Of a stretch of DNA of 64,000 bases, positions 56,098-64,000 are shown in pieces. The notes beneath the pieces were generated by a model. It did not search any database. It had not been told where the DNA came from and saw nothing but the letters and a program-made list of their open reading frames with translations. This stretch comes from Nocardia concava NBRC 100430 (GTDB taxonomy: Bacteria; Actinomycetota; Actinomycetes; Mycobacteriales; Mycobacteriaceae). How positions within the stretch are numbered: the stretch's first letter is position 1; each line of letters begins with the position of its first letter. Location of the stretch: NCBI RefSeq assembly GCF_000308815.1, contig NZ_BAFX01000017.1:124001-188000 (forward strand), in the 5' to 3' direction. The translations under genes were made by a program, and so were the position numbers.

Positions 56098-56805
56098 ATG
56101 CCCGCCACCGATCAGACTGACCCTGTGACATCAGCGAAAGTGCTCGTGGTCGAGGACGATCCGAATGTGCGCAGCACCCTGGAACAGTTGCTGCGGTTCG
56201 AGGGATACCGGGTCAGCCTGGCCGGTGACGGGCGGGAGGCGCTCGACCTGCTCGAGACCGACCGCCCGGATATGGCGGTGGTGGATGTGGTGATGCCGCG
56301 CCTGGACGGGCTGTCGCTGTGCCGGACGCTGCGGCGGCGCGGCGACCGGTTGCCGATCCTGGTGCTCACCGCACGCGGGCAGGTCGGCGACCGGGTGGCC
56401 GGGCTCGACGCGGGGGCCGACGACTACCTGGCCAAGCCGTTCGACACCGAGGAACTGCTGGCCCGGCTGCGGGCATTGCTGCGGCGCAGCGCGCCCGACG
56501 AGCCGGCGGTGCTGACGGTCGCCGACCTGACGCTGAACCCGGCGACACGGGAGGTACGGCGCGGGGGTCGGGAGGTCGAACTCACCCGCACCGAGTTCGA
56601 CGTGCTGGAACTGCTGCTGCGCAACGCACCGGTCGTGCTCACCAGAAGCCAGATCTACGAACACATTTGGGGATTCGACTTCGAGACCGAGTCGCGGTCA
56701 CTGGATGTGTACATCGGGTATCTGCGGCGCAAGACCGAGGAGGGCGGCGGGTCGCGGCTGATCCAGACCGTCCGCAATGTCGGCTACACCGTGAAGGCGG
56801 TGTGA
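56098..56805 (+). CDS. OmpR-family response regulator
   Basis: 235 residues from ATG 56098 (GTG 56092 and 56125 are alternatives). The receiver has the acidic pair ED/D at 19-21, the phosphoacceptor Asp63 (VVDVVMP) and Lys113 (LAKPF). The winged helix follows ([31 protein letters not shown], then [13 protein letters not shown]). Stop TGA overlaps the ATG of the kinase gene (TGATG), so the pair is translationally coupled. Confidence 0.93.
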   Translation: MPATDQTDPVTSAKVLVVEDDPNVRSTLEQLLRFEGYRVSLAGDGREALDLLETDRPDMAVVDVVMPRLDGLSLCRTLRRRGDRLPILVLTARGQVGDRVAGLDAGADDYLAKPFDTEELLARLRALLRRSAPDEPAVLTVADLTLNPATREVRRGGREVELTRTEFDVLELLLRNAPVVLTRSQIYEHIWGFDFETESRSLDVYIGYLRRKTEEGGGSRLIQTVRNVGYTVKAV

Positions 56806-58157
56806 TGCGTACCCGGCTGACGCTGGTGGTGTTCGGCGCGACGGTGGTGGCGATCGTGGTCGCGCTGGTGACGGCGTATCGGAGTGTGTCGCCGCTGGTC
56901 GCGGCCCAGGTCGATCGCGGGCTGGTCGACCGGGCCGATACGGTTCTCGCCTTGCTGGGCGAGGGCTCGCCGGGTGGGACGGCCTCGGCGGCGTCGAAGC
57001 TTCCGGTGCGGGTCGACATGACCGAACAGCTGCTGCTCCCGGACGGTACCGTGCTGCCGCTGACTCCGGGGCGAGATCCCTTGCCGGTCAACGACTCCGA
57101 TCGGGCCGTCGCACGCGGCGAGACCGGTTCCGCCGAGACCGACGTCACGGTCGGCTCAGAGTCCTACGGTGTGCTGACCAAGGCTCGGCCGGGCGGCGGC
57201 GCGGTCATGGTCGGCCAGAACTACGCCGAGGTCGAGCGGGTCGATCGCGAATTCCTCTGGCGCACAGCCTCGATCACGGCTGTCGCGGTGCTGGTTGTCG
57301 CGCTGGCCGCCTGGCTGGCCATCGGCCGCATCCTGCGCCCGATGCGCCGCCTGGCCCATGCGACACAACGGATCACGACCACCCGAGACCTCTCCACCGT
57401 CCTCCCCGAGGCGGGCCGCGACGAGGTCGGCGACCTGACCCGCGACTTCAACGCCATGCTCGCGGCCCTGAGACTGTCCCGGGCACAACAGCATCGCCTC
57501 GTCCAGGACGCCGGACACGAACTGCGCACCCCACTCACCTCGGTCCGCGGCAGCGCCGAACTGCTCCACCGCGCGAAGGGCCGCCTCGAACCGGCCGATG
57601 AATCCCAGGTGCTCACCACGCTGGTCCAGGAGGCCAAGGCCCTCGACGCTCTGGTCGGTGAACTCGTCGAATTGGCCACCGATCAGCACACCGACGAGAC
57701 ACCCACGAACCTGGACCTTCCCGAACTAGCCGAGGACTGCGCCCAACGCTTCCGCCGCCGCACCGGCCGCACCATCACCATCTCCACCGAGAATCCCGCC
57801 CCGGTCCACGCCCGCCCGCGAGCCGTGTCCCGCTGCGTCGACAACCTCCTCGACAACGCCCTCAAGTTCAGCCCCACCGACACCGACGTCGAAATCCACA
57901 TCCGCGGAACCGAATTGGCGGTGCTCGACCGCGGCCCCGGCATCGACCCCGCCGACCAGGGCGCGATCTTCGACCGCTTCTACCGCGCCGACCGCACCCG
58001 CTCCACCCCGGGATCGGGCCTGGGCCTGGCCATCGTCCACGACATCGTCACCGCGCACGCGGGATCGGTTTTCACGGCCGCTCGCCCCGGTGGTGGAGCA
58101 GAGGTCGGCTTGCGGTTACCCGTGGCCACCGACTCTCGGATTGACAAGAATATGTAG
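56805..58157 (+). CDS. Sensor histidine kinase
   Basis: 450 residues from ATG 56805. Two transmembrane helices (about 4-24 and 155-176) flank an extracytoplasmic sensor of about 130 residues with no recognised fold. The HAMP region follows (RILRPMRRLAHATQRI). The H-box AGHELRTPL has His238; the ATPase has NLLDNALKFSP, DRGPGID and GSGLGLAIV. It pairs with the response regulator immediately upstream. The signal is unknown; location beside the exported hydrolase suggests an envelope cue. Confidence 0.93.
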   Translation: MRTRLTLVVFGATVVAIVVALVTAYRSVSPLVAAQVDRGLVDRADTVLALLGEGSPGGTASAASKLPVRVDMTEQLLLPDGTVLPLTPGRDPLPVNDSDRAVARGETGSAETDVTVGSESYGVLTKARPGGGAVMVGQNYAEVERVDREFLWRTASITAVAVLVVALAAWLAIGRILRPMRRLAHATQRITTTRDLSTVLPEAGRDEVGDLTRDFNAMLAALRLSRAQQHRLVQDAGHELRTPLTSVRGSAELLHRAKGRLEPADESQVLTTLVQEAKALDALVGELVELATDQHTDETPTNLDLPELAEDCAQRFRRRTGRTITISTENPAPVHARPRAVSRCVDNLLDNALKFSPTDTDVEIHIRGTELAVLDRGPGIDPADQGAIFDRFYRADRTRSTPGSGLGLAIVHDIVTAHAGSVFTAARPGGGAEVGLRLPVATDSRIDKNM

Positions 58158-58176
58158 ATCGGTCTACTTTTCTCGC
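58141..58176 (+). promoter_or_regulatory. Promoter and operator of the TetR gene
   Basis: TTGACA (58141-58146) and TCTACT (58164-58169) are 17 bp apart. Between and over them lies GTAGATCGGTCTAC (58154-58167), with GTAGA/TCTAC arms. The ATG at 58177 is 7 bp after the -10 box, so the message is probably leaderless. An almost identical site precedes the downstream fusion gene. Confidence 0.75.
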
Positions 58177-58734
58177 ATGGGACAGAAGGGCGCCGAGACG
58201 CGGGACCGGCTACTGGACGCGACGCAGGAATTGGTCGAGGCCGCAGGGTATTTCGGCACCGGGCTCAACCAGGTGATCGCGCACAGCGGCGCCCCGCGCG
58301 GCTCGCTGTACTTCCACTTCCCCGGCGGCAAGGACCAGCTGGTGGGGGAGTCCGTGCGCAGGGCCGGGGCGGCCATCGGCGATTCCCTTGGGGCGCTGGC
58401 CGATTCCGACGTGTCCACCGTCGAGTTCATCGAGCGGGTGCTGCGGCAACTGGGCGACCGGCTGGAGGAATCGGAGTGGCGGAAGGGCTGCCCGGTCGCC
58501 ACTGTCGCCCTCGAGACGGCCGCTTCCCATGATTCGATTCAGCAGGCGTGCTCGGAGGTCTACTCCGGGTGGGAGGACACCGTGCGCGCCCGACTGGCCG
58601 GGCGGCCCGGGGCCGACGATCTCGCGACCACGATTCTCGCACTGATCGAGGGCGGGCTGCTGCTGGCCAGGGCGCATCGCAGCCGGGAACCGCTGAACCG
58701 GGTCGGCAGGCAGATCGCCGTCTGGTTGGGCTGA
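58177..58734 (+). CDS. TetR-family repressor
   Basis: 185 residues from ATG 58177; no ribosome site, consistent with a leaderless message. HTH region: VIAHSGAPRGSLYFHFPGGKDQLVGES, the layout of the LmrA/YxaF-like TetR group, whose operators have TAGACCGATCTA-like cores. Such a sequence is found before this gene and before the reductase-hydrolase fusion at 58807, so it likely represses both. The ligand is unknown. Confidence 0.88.
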   Translation: MGQKGAETRDRLLDATQELVEAAGYFGTGLNQVIAHSGAPRGSLYFHFPGGKDQLVGESVRRAGAAIGDSLGALADSDVSTVEFIERVLRQLGDRLEESEWRKGCPVATVALETAASHDSIQQACSEVYSGWEDTVRARLAGRPGADDLATTILALIEGGLLLARAHRSREPLNRVGRQIAVWLG

Positions 58735-58766
58735 ACCCTGGGTCGGCGCCATCGTGGCCCTTTCTT

Positions 58767-58796
58767 TTGACTTGAAAATATGTAGACCGATCTATT
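58767..58796 (+). promoter_or_regulatory. Second TetR operator and promoter, before the fusion gene
   Basis: TTGACT (58767-58772) and TCTATT (58791-58796) flank GTAGACCGATCTAT (58782-58795), which equals the reverse complement of the first site with one change. Promoter and operator overlap as at 58141. AGGAG follows, 5 nt before ATG 58807. Confidence 0.75.
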
Positions 58797-58806
58797 AGGA
58801 GTGAGT

Positions 58807-60522
58807 ATGGACGCAATCGTCTTCGGGGCAACCGGATTCATCGGCCGATCACTGGTCGCCGAGTTGCTCGGCCGCGGGCAGACCGTGGCGGCGGCCGTGC
58901 GAACCGACACCCTCACCCCGTGGCTCACCGCCCGAGGGGTCGACCTCGCCGGACTGACCGTCGTCACCGCCGACATCACCCGACCGCTCACGGATCTGCC
59001 CGAGGCGCGCGATGTGTACAACACCGCCGCGCGGTACGCCTTCGGGCTCGGGGTGGAAGAAGCGCGGGCCACCAACGTGATCGGGGCGACCAATGTCCTG
59101 GAATGGGCCGCGACCCTGTCCGGGCTGCGGCGACTGGTGCACGTGAGCGGGTATCGGGTGAGCGCGCCGGAAGGCGAACCCGATTATCCGGGACTCGGGG
59201 CGTACGAGGCGTCGAAATTCGAGGGCGATCTCGCGGTGCGACGCCTCGCCCGCGAACGCGGTGTGCCGCTGACCATCGCCAATCCGAGCACCGTGATCGG
59301 GTCGGGCCAGTATCTGGGGCTGGCCGGTCTCGTCCGCGATCTGTGGGAGGGGCGGCTGCCCGCGGTGCCCGGAGGCGCCGATGTCTTCGTGCCCATCGTC
59401 ACGATCGACTACTTCGTTCGATTCCTCGCAAGTGTGCCCGAATCACCTGCTGGCGAACACCATTGGGTGCTCGACGACAACACTCCGCGCCTTCCCGCAT
59501 TGATCCGCACGGTCGCCGACCACATGGGGGTCCGGGCGCCGCGGCGCAGTGTTCCCGTCGGTCTGCTCCGTCGCCTGCCCAGCAGGCTCACGGGAGCCGA
59601 TCCGGAGACGCTGTCGTTCCTGTCGACCGACACCTACCCGACCGCTTCCGCCCAATCCGTCGCCGCCGCTGCGGGATTGGAGATGCCCGCTGCGGACGAG
59701 GCGTTGCGGGAGTGGGCCGATCACCTGGTCGCCGAACGCTTCGGTGCGAGTTCAGCCTGGTTGCGCCCCTACGGTTTCCAGACCGTGGCGGGTAGCCGGA
59801 CCTGGATTTCCGGGGATCGGGATACTCCTGATTACGTTCTGCTGCACGGGCTTCCGATGAACGCTGATTCGTGGGCTCCGCTCGCGAGCCGCCTGTCCGG
59901 TTCGGTCCTCGCGCCCGATCTGCCGGGGCTCGGCCGCTCGGCGGCCTCCGACCGGCCGGTGGAGATCTGGCTAGCCGATCTGATGAGTCAGGTCCGGACC
60001 CGGCCGGTGCTCGTCGCGCACTCGGCCGCATGCGGGCCCGCGCTGCGCTACGCGGTCGAACATCCGGATCGCCTCGGCGGGCTCGTACTGATCTCACCGC
60101 CGTTCCTGCAAGCCCCGGGCCCTAAGTCGACCAGGTCACCGCTGGCGGCGATCATGTTGCGCCGCATGACCACCGACCGGCTCGCCGCAACGCTGGGGCT
60201 GCCGCCCGGTCCCGAGATCGACAGCGCCGCAGCGGATCTGCGCCGTCCCGGAGCCGCTCGCCGCGTGGTGCGGGCGCTACGGGCGCTGCATTCCGACCGC
60301 GCGCGGTCCCGGGACCTGCTGGACCGGGTGAATGTCCCGGTCGAAATCATCGTGGGCTCGGCCGATCCGTTGATCGTGCCCGTTGATCATCCGGTCACCG
60401 AAGTGGCTGGAGCCGGGCACTATCCGCAGCTCACTCATCCGGCCGAGCTGGCCGGGCGCCTCGATCAGCCCTCGACGGTGCGGATGGTCCAGAAGTCGGA
60501 GGCGTTGACCGAGAGCAGGTAG
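58807..60522 (+). CDS. NAD-dependent epimerase/reductase fused to alpha/beta hydrolase
   Basis: 571 residues from ATG 58807 (GTG 58801 is an alternative). Residues 1-310 are an extended SDR: GATGFIG at 7-13, and Tyr133-x3-Lys137 in YEASK. Residues about 335-565 are an alpha/beta hydrolase: LLHGLPMNADSWAPLA, nucleophile region VAHSAACGPAL, GSADPLIVP and GAGHYPQLTHP. The nucleophile motif is A-H-S-A-A, not the usual G-x-S-x-G, so it should be checked. Both halves read in one frame. It is likely repressed by the adjacent TetR. Substrate unknown; perhaps a compound that is reduced and hydrolysed in sequence. Confidence 0.88.
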   Translation: MDAIVFGATGFIGRSLVAELLGRGQTVAAAVRTDTLTPWLTARGVDLAGLTVVTADITRPLTDLPEARDVYNTAARYAFGLGVEEARATNVIGATNVLEWAATLSGLRRLVHVSGYRVSAPEGEPDYPGLGAYEASKFEGDLAVRRLARERGVPLTIANPSTVIGSGQYLGLAGLVRDLWEGRLPAVPGGADVFVPIVTIDYFVRFLASVPESPAGEHHWVLDDNTPRLPALIRTVADHMGVRAPRRSVPVGLLRRLPSRLTGADPETLSFLSTDTYPTASAQSVAAAAGLEMPAADEALREWADHLVAERFGASSAWLRPYGFQTVAGSRTWISGDRDTPDYVLLHGLPMNADSWAPLASRLSGSVLAPDLPGLGRSAASDRPVEIWLADLMSQVRTRPVLVAHSAACGPALRYAVEHPDRLGGLVLISPPFLQAPGPKSTRSPLAAIMLRRMTTDRLAATLGLPPGPEIDSAAADLRRPGAARRVVRALRALHSDRARSRDLLDRVNVPVEIIVGSADPLIVPVDHPVTEVAGAGHYPQLTHPAELAGRLDQPSTVRMVQKSEALTESR

Positions 60523-61241
60523 GCGTAGGGCATGGTGCCGTAGCCGGCCTTGCCCCAGGAGTCGCCCCAGGAATTGCGGATTCGGAAGACCTGGCGGGTG
60601 TCGTCGTATCCGACCGCGAGGACGCAGTGGCCGCCCAGCACCTTTTCTTTGGCGTGGGGCAGGGGGATCGCGCCGGTTTTCTCGACCTCGGGGGTGAAGA
60701 TGGATTCGTAGACGGTGAAGCCGAAGACGAACGGGTAGCCGTCGGCCAGGCAGCCGCGCATCTGCGAGAGTGTGTGTGCGACACGGGAATACGCGAGGGC
60801 TTGATGGTCGGACGCGTCCTTGTAGCAGGACGGCGGCGGTTCGACCGCGAATTTCGAGATGTCGTAGGGCCATTCGGTTTCCGGGCAGGCGCCGAGTTTG
60901 ACGACGCTCTTGATGCCGTCGCGGATCATGGCTCCGGCGTCCTGGTCGACGGTGCCCTCCATGACACGCTCGTTGTAGTAGATGAACAGGCGGGACGGCA
61001 CGGATTGGTCGACCACACCCTGTTTCATGGCGTCGAATTGGAGGGCGCCGGCGATGCCGTTGCCGGTGCAGGAGCCGAGCTTGCCCTGGTCGTAGACGGG
61101 GGCGAAGTGCGGGGTCAGGTCCACCGCCGGGGGCAGCTGGGCCATGACCGCGGCCGGCGCGGCGTAGAGGTGGTCGCGCTGGTCGGGCAGGTCCGGGATC
61201 CAGCCGAGTTGTTTGGTCTGCTTGGTGCTGATCGATTTCAT
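60465..61241 (-). CDS. Papain-like (C1) cysteine peptidase without signal or propeptide
   Basis: About 258 residues from ATG 61241; the in-frame extension to 61349 has no signal-peptide character. The catalytic set is complete: Gln52 (YDQGKLGSC), Cys58, His204 (LGGHCVLAVGYDD) and Asn222 (IRNSWGDSWG). Neither a signal peptide nor an I29 inhibitor prodomain is present, so the enzyme is expected to be cytosolic and ready folded. The stop lies inside the convergent fusion gene (58-bp overlap). Bacterial C1 proteases of this type occur sporadically; targets are unknown. Confidence 0.85.
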   Translation of the reverse strand: MKSISTKQTKQLGWIPDLPDQRDHLYAAPAAVMAQLPPAVDLTPHFAPVYDQGKLGSCTGNGIAGALQFDAMKQGVVDQSVPSRLFIYYNERVMEGTVDQDAGAMIRDGIKSVVKLGACPETEWPYDISKFAVEPPPSCYKDASDHQALAYSRVAHTLSQMRGCLADGYPFVFGFTVYESIFTPEVEKTGAIPLPHAKEKVLGGHCVLAVGYDDTRQVFRIRNSWGDSWGKAGYGTMPYAYLLSVNASDFWTIRTVEG

Positions 61242-61407
61242 GGGTACCAGTGCAGCGGGGGCGGGCGCGATCGGAAACGAGCGAAATACGAAAACGTTTT
61301 CACTCGAACTGATCGCCGGGGTGCCCCCGGAATTCAGGTAGCCCGCCACTCGTTACCCCCGCGCCCGTGTGCGCGATATTCGATATGCACGCGAAGGGGG
61401 AAGGGCC

Positions 61408-62342
61408 GTGGAACTGCGGCAGCTGCGTTATTTCGTGACGCTTGCGGAGGAGTTGCACTTCGGGCGCGCGGCGGCGCGCGAGCACATCGTGCAGTCGGCG
61501 CTGAGCCAGCAGATTCAGCGGCTGGAACGCGAATTGCGGGTGCCGCTGGTGGAGCGCAGCACGCATCATGTGCGGTTGACCGCGGCGGGGACACTGCTGC
61601 TGGCCGAGGCGCGGCTGATTCTCAGCCATGTCGATCGGGCCGCGGCGGCGGCGCGCACCATGACCGGGACGGACGCGGTGCTGCGGGTCGCGATGGGCGA
61701 CGCCAGTTTCGACACCATGCCGGTGGTGCTGGCGGCGGTGCGTCAGCATCATCCGAATCTGCTCGAGGTACACGAGGTCGAGGCCGGGTGCCCGAGCAGT
61801 GCCGGTTGCTCGCGCAGGGGCGGCTCGATGTCGGGATCGGGCGGGCCGTGCAGTTGCCGGCGGGGGTGGCGTCGGAGGTGATCCGGTTGGATCGGCTGGG
61901 GGTGCTGGTCGCAGACGATCATGTGTGGGCGCATCGGCTCGCGGTGTCGCTGGCCGAGGTGGCGGGGGAGCCGCTGGTCTTCGCCGACGAGTCCCGGGCC
62001 CCGGAATACAACGAGTACATCCGGGAGCTGTGCCGCACAGGGGGATTCGCGGTGCGTGCCTATCCGGGGACCGTGCACAGCGTGCTGGGCGCGCGCCGCC
62101 TGGTCCGCGACGGACACGCGGTGGCATGTGTGCCGCGGTCCTGCGCGCCGTTGCCGGGGCTGCGCTGGATCCCTATTGCCGAGCCCGCCTACTACCCGTG
62201 GTCGCTGCTGTGGCGCGCGAACGGCGAGACCGAGGCGGTGCGATCGATCCGCTGCTGTGCGCGCATGCTGGCCGACCGGCTCGGCTGGACCTCCTGTCGC
62301 GAACCCGGCGAGGCGCCCGTCACCGGTCTGCGCGCCGGGTGA
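61408..62342 (+). pseudogene. LysR-family regulator with a one-base frameshift
   Basis: GTG 61408 begins VELRQLRYFVTLAEELHFGRAA, the LysR HTH, and this frame continues to HEVEAG near 61788. The rest of the ligand-binding domain (VPEQCRLLAQGRLDVGIGRAV, to the final WTSCREPGEAPVTGLRAG) is in another frame. Adding one base to the G-run at 61786-61788 restores a continuous ~312-residue protein. Possible causes are a real deletion or a homopolymer sequencing error. The restored protein has the normal LysR length. Confidence 0.8.
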
Positions 62343-62506
62343 GTAAAGCCCGCTGTCCCGGGCGTTCAGCGGTGCTGTCCGGGGCCACTCTGCTGTGACC
62401 GAGGCCGACCGGGTAGAAAAGGTATGGCGTCGTGGACGCGTCCGGGATGCCGCCGCCGAGGAGATTTCGTGCGGTCACTACACCTGTCGAACGGAGAGGC
62501 TGTTTC

Positions 62507-63949
62507 ATGGCGACCTCGGAAGCGCGCGCCCAGATCGGCGTGACCGGCCTGGCGGTCATGGGTAGCAATATCGCCCGCAACTTTGCACGGCACGGCTACA
62601 CCGTCGCCCTGCACAACCGCAGCATCGGCAAGACCGACGCGCTGCTCGAGGCGCACGGCGGCGACGGCGATTTCGTGCGCACCGAGACCATCGAGGAATT
62701 CGTGGCCGCGCTGGAGAAGCCGCGCCGCGTGCTCATCATGGTCAAGGCCGGTGACGCCACCGACGCCGTGATCGAGGAACTCGCCGACGCCATGGAGCCC
62801 GGCGACATCATCATCGACGGCGGCAACGCGCTCTACACCGACACCATCCGCCGCGAGGCCGCCATGGCCGCGCGCGGCCTGAACTTCGTGGGTGCGGGCA
62901 TCTCCGGCGGCGAAGAGGGCGCGCTGAACGGCCCCGCCATCATGCCCGGCGGCCCCAAGGAGTCCTACGAGTCCCTCGGCCCGATGCTGGAATCCATTGC
63001 GGCACAGGTCGACGGCACCCCCTGCTGCACCCACATCGGCCCCGACGGCTCCGGCCACTTCGTCAAGATGGTGCACAACGGCATCGAATACGCCGACATG
63101 CAGCTCATCGGCGAGGCCTACAACCTCTTCCGCGACGCCCTCGGCTTCGACGCCAAGCAGATCGCGGATGTGTTCACCCAGTGGAACTCCGGCGAGTTGG
63201 AGAGCTACCTGGTCGAGATCACCGCCGAGGTCCTGAACCAGGTCGACGCCAAGACCGGCAAGCCCCTGGTCGACGTCATCGTCGACGCCGCCGAGCAGAA
63301 GGGCACCGGCCGCTGGACCGTCAAATCCGCGCTGGACCTCGGCATCCCCGTGACCGGTATCGCCGAGGCCGTCTTCGCCCGCGCGCTGTCCGGCTCCCGC
63401 ACCCAGCGGGCCGCCGCCAAGGGCCTCGCCTCGGGCGTCCTCGGCGAAAAGCCGACCGACGTAGCCGAATTCACCGAAGCCATCCGCCAGGCCCTGTACG
63501 CCTCCAAGATTGTCGCCTACGCCCAGGGCTTCGACCAGATCGCCGCCGGCTCGGCGGAGTACAACTGGAACCTCCACCCCGGCGACCTCGCCACCATCTG
63601 GCGCGGCGGCTGCATCATCCGCGCCCGCTTCCTCAACCGAATCAAGGAAGCCTACGAAGCCGACCCGTCGCTTCCGTCCCTGATCCTCGCCCCCTACTTC
63701 CGCGAGGCCATCGAGACGGCCATCGACAGCTGGCGCCGCGTGGTCGTTGTCGCCACCCAGCTCGGCATCCCGGTCCCGGCCTTCGCCTCCTCGCTGTCGT
63801 ACTACGACGGCTTGCGTGCCGACCGCCTCCCGGCCGCCCTCACCCAGGGCCAGCGCGACTTCTTCGGTGCCCACACCTACGAGCGCATCGACGCCGAAGG
63901 CAAGTACCACACTCTCTGGAGCGGCGACCGCAGCGAAGTCCCCGCGTAA
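62507..63949 (+). CDS. gnd: 6-phosphogluconate dehydrogenase, decarboxylating
   Basis: 480 residues from ATG 62507 with GGAGAGG upstream. The N-terminal NADP-binding motif is GVTGLAVMGSNIARN and HNRS carries the NADP-specific Arg. FVGAGISGGEEGALNGPAIMPGG, HFVKMVHNGIEYADMQLI with catalytic Lys and Asn, and the C-terminal AQRDFFGAHTYERID motif are standard for the dimeric enzyme. It converts 6-phosphogluconate to ribulose 5-phosphate with NADPH formation in the pentose phosphate pathway. Confidence 0.95.
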   Translation: MATSEARAQIGVTGLAVMGSNIARNFARHGYTVALHNRSIGKTDALLEAHGGDGDFVRTETIEEFVAALEKPRRVLIMVKAGDATDAVIEELADAMEPGDIIIDGGNALYTDTIRREAAMAARGLNFVGAGISGGEEGALNGPAIMPGGPKESYESLGPMLESIAAQVDGTPCCTHIGPDGSGHFVKMVHNGIEYADMQLIGEAYNLFRDALGFDAKQIADVFTQWNSGELESYLVEITAEVLNQVDAKTGKPLVDVIVDAAEQKGTGRWTVKSALDLGIPVTGIAEAVFARALSGSRTQRAAAKGLASGVLGEKPTDVAEFTEAIRQALYASKIVAYAQGFDQIAAGSAEYNWNLHPGDLATIWRGGCIIRARFLNRIKEAYEADPSLPSLILAPYFREAIETAIDSWRRVVVVATQLGIPVPAFASSLSYYDGLRADRLPAALTQGQRDFFGAHTYERIDAEGKYHTLWSGDRSEVPA

Positions 63950-63989
63950 CACGCAGCAGAACAAGGACTTTTACCAGAGGGCGGAGCTA

Positions 63990-64000
63990 GTGCCGAACCG
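63990..64000 (+). CDS. Possible start of a further gene, cut by window end
   Basis: GCGGAG 4 nt upstream of GTG 63990 could mark a start. Only three codons are visible, so identity cannot be judged. Confidence 0.25.

Noticed and set aside
60627..62342. A 571-codon frame taken as one protein
   Set aside because: Its first half is antisense to the C1 peptidase; only the last part is the out-of-frame half of the LysR gene.

Overview
The window looks like chromosomal DNA of a mycolic-acid-producing actinomycete, most likely Nocardia or a close relative. The sequence is GC-rich with strong third-position GC bias and many GTG/TTG starts. The order aceE-mabR-fabD-acpM-kasA-accD6, with a lipoprotein, a DUF3052 protein and ahpE divergent from aceE, matches from memory the Rv2238c-Rv2247 neighbourhood of Mycobacterium tuberculosis. 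A long-form GAPDH, an envelope-type cutinase, a deazaflavin-dependent nitroreductase and mycothiol-type DinB proteins fit the same group. The species assignment is inference.

Layout. 0-18 kb: a cut-off lipoprotein, an NmrA-like oxidoreductase, a TerD/DUF2510/HNH composite protein, a fused aminodeoxychorismate synthase with an in-frame palindromic element between its domains, an APH-type phosphotransferase, a DinB protein, two beta-lactamase-fold serine hydrolases, an amino-acid permease, a DUF3145 protein, a lipoprotein, a large membrane Ser/Thr kinase, a berberine-bridge-type flavoenzyme and a DctA-like transporter. 18.4-27 kb: the mycolate FAS-II operon, apparently with a single ketoacyl synthase, with its regulator MabR and pyruvate dehydrogenase E1 upstream; a 13-bp inverted repeat lies in front of fabD. 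27-29 kb: lipoprotein, DUF3052, AhpE, tRNA-Val(TAC).

29-33.2 kb: an accessory segment directly behind the tRNA. It holds a frameshifted acetyltransferase, a frameshifted small gene, about 470 bp without a clear gene, and then a markedly AT-richer gene for an 811-residue HEPN-STAND-TPR protein, preceded by a small overlapping ORF. This is the best candidate in the window for an undescribed conflict or defence system.

33-50 kb: a LAL-type LuxR regulator, two Cys-rich LppU-like proteins at separate loci, a degenerate EF-G-like G domain, a DUF35/thiolase pair behind a KstR-like box, an amidase, glycine-rich secreted proteins, a PAS/DUF5593-like protein, a GNAT enzyme, GAPDH, a secreted protein with a duplicated Cys motif, a DinB/MerR divergent pair and a cutinase. 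50-64 kb: an XRE regulator, a TetR/nitroreductase divergent pair sharing an operator-like palindrome, a MACPF-domain protein, an exported lipoprotein hydrolase, a two-component system, a TetR gene with matching operators before itself and before a reductase-hydrolase fusion, a papain-fold protease without signal or propeptide, a frameshifted LysR gene and 6-phosphogluconate dehydrogenase.

Most of the window is ordinary chromosome. The accessory signal is concentrated at 29-33.2 kb, with single unusual genes (TerD-HNH, EF-G relic, MACPF, C1 protease) scattered elsewhere. No CRISPR array, insertion sequence, integrase or phage structural gene was recognised. All motif and residue positions were read by eye.
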